Positions 4,340-6,375 of a stretch of DNA of 6,375 bases are shown in pieces. A model generated the notes under the pieces. It saw only the letters and a program-made list of their open reading frames with translations. It had not been told where the DNA came from and made no database searches. The stretch is from the NCBI GenBank assembly GCA_030616125.1, contig JAUWXZ010000036.1:1-6375 (forward strand). The letters run 5' to 3'. Position 1 is the stretch's first letter. Every line of letters starts with the position of its first letter. The position numbers and the translations under genes were made by a program. The stretch comes from Candidatus Aenigmatarchaeota archaeon (lineage in GTDB: Archaea; Aenigmatarchaeota; Aenigmatarchaeia; CG10238-14; SCSR01).

Positions 4340-6375
4340 ATGACATACACTTTGATGTTATCAGAAAAACCAGATGCAATGCGCCGAATTGCTGAAGCTT
4401 TAGCTGAACCAAAAACTTTGAAGAAAAAAATTGATGAGAATAATGTTGCTCACTATGAATTTAAAAGAAATGGAAAAAACTACATTATAGTTTGTGCGGT
4501 TGGTCATTTATTTAATTTAACTCCAGTCGACAAAGGAAAGGGTTGGACATACCCTGTATTTGGTGCTGAATGGAAACCAAGTTTTGAAGTCAGAAAGGGG
4601 TCTGAATTTTCAAGGAAATATTTTAAGGTTGTAGAAGCCATTGCAAAAGATGCTTCTGATTTTATTGTATGTACAGATTTTGACACAGAAGGATCAGTTA
4701 TAGCATGGAATGTTCTAAAGTTTCTTTGTGATACTGATGATGGAAAAAGAATGAAGTTTTCTACTCTAACTAAAGATGAATTAATAGAATCTTATGAAAA
4801 TATGAGCAAACACTTGGATTTCGGTCAAATTGAATCTGGACTAACAAGACATCAACTTGATTGGATATGGGGGATAAATCTAACTCGTGCTTTGACTTTA
4901 GCAATGAAAAATCAAGCCAAGCGTGGTTTTGCTATTTTATCTACTGGAAGAGTTCAAGGTCCAACTTTGGCAATGTTATTAGAAAAGGAATTAGAAGTAA
5001 GAAAGTTTAAACCAAAACCCTTCTGGCAGTTACAAGTGTTAGTAAAAGTTGATGACAAGGAAATAATTGCTGCATATGAAAAAGATAAAATTTGGAAAAA
5101 AGATGAAGCTGATAAAGTTTTTAAGAGTTGTAAAGGAAAGAATGCAACAATAAAAAATATTAAAAAGAGAAAATACAAACAATCGCCTCCTTTTCCCTTT
5201 AACACAACAGAGCTACAGACAGAAGCCTATGCGCAATTTAAATTTGCACCAACTTGGACTCTAAGGGTAGCAGAAGGCTTATACCAACAAGGGTTTATTT
5301 CTTACCCTAGAAGCGCAAGTCAAAAATTACCCCCCGCCATAAATTATAAAAAAATTTTAAAGGCTTTGTCAAAGTTGAAACCTTATGCCGAATTATGTAA
5401 AGAATTGCTAGCAAAAACAAAATTAACTCCACATGAAGGTAAAAAAACTGATCCTGCTCATCCAGCTGTTTACCCCACTTTTGAGGTTGCAGACTTGAAA
5501 AAATTGACTGCTCAGCAAAAAAAATTGTATGATTTGATAATCAGAAGATTTTTAGCTGTGTTTGCTGATGAAGCATTAAGAGAAAGTATGACTGTTACCT
5601 TAGATGTTAACGGTAACAAATTTACTATTGTTGGAAAAAGAACCATCGAAGCTGGATGGACCAAATTCTATCAGCGCTATCTTGCCTTTGAAGAGCAAAT
5701 ACTTCCTGAATTAAAAATAGGCCAAATATTAAAAGTTTTAAAACTTGACATGTTAACTAAAGAAACCCAACCTCCAGGAAGATATTCGCAAGGATCAATT
5801 TTGAAAGAAATGGACAAACATGATCTTGGAACTAAAGCGACACGAGCAGAAATCTTGCAAACTCTTTATTATAGAAAATATGTTCTTGGAAAATCTATAC
5901 AGGTCACAAAATTAGGAGAAGCTGTAACTAAGACATTAAAAGAATTTTGCCCGAGAATTTTAGATGAAAAACTAACTAGGCACTTTGAAAAAGAAATGAA
6001 TCTGGTTTTTAATGGGAAGAAAAAAAGAAATAATGTTATTAAGGAAGCAGAAAAATTTTTGGTTGATGTCTTAAAAGATTTCAAGAAAAATGAAAAGAAA
6101 ATCGGAAAGAAACTACTGGAAGGATTGATAACTGCTAGAGAAGATGAGAGGAGACTTGGTACTTGTCCGAACTGTAAGACCGGTGAGTTGAGGATTTTTT
6201 TTTCAAGATTCACTAAGAAAAGGTTCGTTGGTTGTTCGAGCTATTTTAGATGTGCAAAATGTGGTTTTACAAAAACTGCTTGTAAGTGCAAATGTGAGAT
6301 TTGTGGCCAACCAAAAGGAAAATGTAAATGTAGCTGGAAGGAAAAGAAGTGGTACCCCTCATGCCAGACAGGATT
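4340..6375 (+). CDS. topA: DNA topoisomerase I, type IA (3' partial)
   Basis: The enzyme breaks and rejoins one DNA strand through a phosphotyrosine to relax negative supercoils. About 678 residues are visible and the gene runs past the window end. The start ATG 4340 follows an in-frame stop at 4322; ATG 4355 is a weaker alternative. The TOPRIM domain has Glu9 (LSEKPDA) and Asp113, Asp115 and Glu117 in DFDTEG. Arg170 and Asp174 lie in RHQLDWIWG, and STGRVQGPTL has Arg204. The catalytic Tyr322 and Arg324 are in GFISYPRSASQKLPP, and His374 is in DPAHPAVYPT. These match the order and near-identical numbering of the E. coli enzyme as I recall it. From about residue 609 a C-terminal tail has 12 cysteines in 67 residues: CPNC, then CSSYFRCAKC, then the dense CKCKCEIC and CKC, and Cys675. 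The first group is a usual topoisomerase zinc-binding element; the later one is unusual. ISYPRSASQ is a variant of the common ISYPRTSSQ. Confidence 0.95.
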   Translation, partial: MTYTLMLSEKPDAMRRIAEALAEPKTLKKKIDENNVAHYEFKRNGKNYIIVCAVGHLFNLTPVDKGKGWTYPVFGAEWKPSFEVRKGSEFSRKYFKVVEAIAKDASDFIVCTDFDTEGSVIAWNVLKFLCDTDDGKRMKFSTLTKDELIESYENMSKHLDFGQIESGLTRHQLDWIWGINLTRALTLAMKNQAKRGFAILSTGRVQGPTLAMLLEKELEVRKFKPKPFWQLQVLVKVDDKEIIAAYEKDKIWKKDEADKVFKSCKGKNATIKNIKKRKYKQSPPFPFNTTELQTEAYAQFKFAPTWTLRVAEGLYQQGFISYPRSASQKLPPAINYKKILKALSKLKPYAELCKELLAKTKLTPHEGKKTDPAHPAVYPTFEVADLKKLTAQQKKLYDLIIRRFLAVFADEALRESMTVTLDVNGNKFTIVGKRTIEAGWTKFYQRYLAFEEQILPELKIGQILKVLKLDMLTKETQPPGRYSQGSILKEMDKHDLGTKATRAEILQTLYYRKYVLGKSIQVTKLGEAVTKTLKEFCPRILDEKLTRHFEKEMNLVFNGKKKRNNVIKEAEKFLVDVLKDFKKNEKKIGKKLLEGLITAREDERRLGTCPNCKTGELRIFFSRFTKKRFVGCSSYFRCAKCGFTKTACKCKCEICGQPKGKCKCSWKEKKWYPSCQTG

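Noticed and set aside
6195..6203. Run of nine T as a slippage or frameshift site
   Set aside because: The reading frame continues correctly through it, and both the preceding CPNC and following CSSY motifs are in the same frame, so no frameshift is needed. Slippage cannot be judged from the sequence.
5869..6213. Minus-strand open frame of 114 codons
   Set aside because: It overlaps the topoisomerase coding region, is rich in Phe and Ser from reversed Lys and Glu codons, and has no recognisable motif.

Overview
The window is AT-rich, densely coding, and reads entirely on the + strand. It looks archaeal. The second gene is a DUF460-type RNase H-fold protein, a family I know only from archaea. 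The third is an archaeosortase-like membrane cysteine protease. The first is a heavily sequon-loaded surface protein of a style common in DPANN archaea (Woesearchaeota, Pacearchaeota, Aenigmarchaeota and relatives). The genes are packed with gaps of 1 to 31 bases, and translation signals fit the archaeal anti-Shine-Dalgarno sequence. DPANN affiliation is an inference from protein style and compact layout and cannot be proven here.

Layout: (1) positions 1-2750 hold the 3' part of a very large surface protein whose true start lies before the window. (2) 2759-3247 is a small DUF460 / RNase H-like protein. (3) 3249-3818 is an exosortase/archaeosortase-family protein. (4) 3838-4308 is an unrecognised coiled-coil protein. 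(5) 4340 to the window end is a type IA DNA topoisomerase, cut off inside its C-terminal cysteine-rich tail. Genes 1-4 are spaced like one operon. A TATA-like element at 4310-4317 may give the topoisomerase gene its own, possibly leaderless, promoter. No RNA gene, mobile element or CRISPR array was seen, and no non-coding stretch exceeds 31 bases.

The most interesting object is the first protein. Outside the cell it has Ig-like domains, a Cys-rich module and a membrane-proximal helical segment. It then crosses the membrane once and continues for about 263 residues in the cytoplasm. That part contains two Lys-Pro repeat arrays, a helical hairpin between them, and a C-terminal helix-hairpin-helix (HhH) domain of the DNA-binding XPF/UvrC type. 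About 39 N-glycosylation sequons lie before the membrane segment and none after it, which supports this topology. A glycosylated envelope protein ending in a cytoplasmic DNA-binding domain, next to a predicted nuclease, a sorting protease, a coiled-coil protein and a topoisomerase, suggests a hypothesis: a chromosome-to-envelope tether. The domains are seen in the sequence or follow from family knowledge; the tether function is inference.
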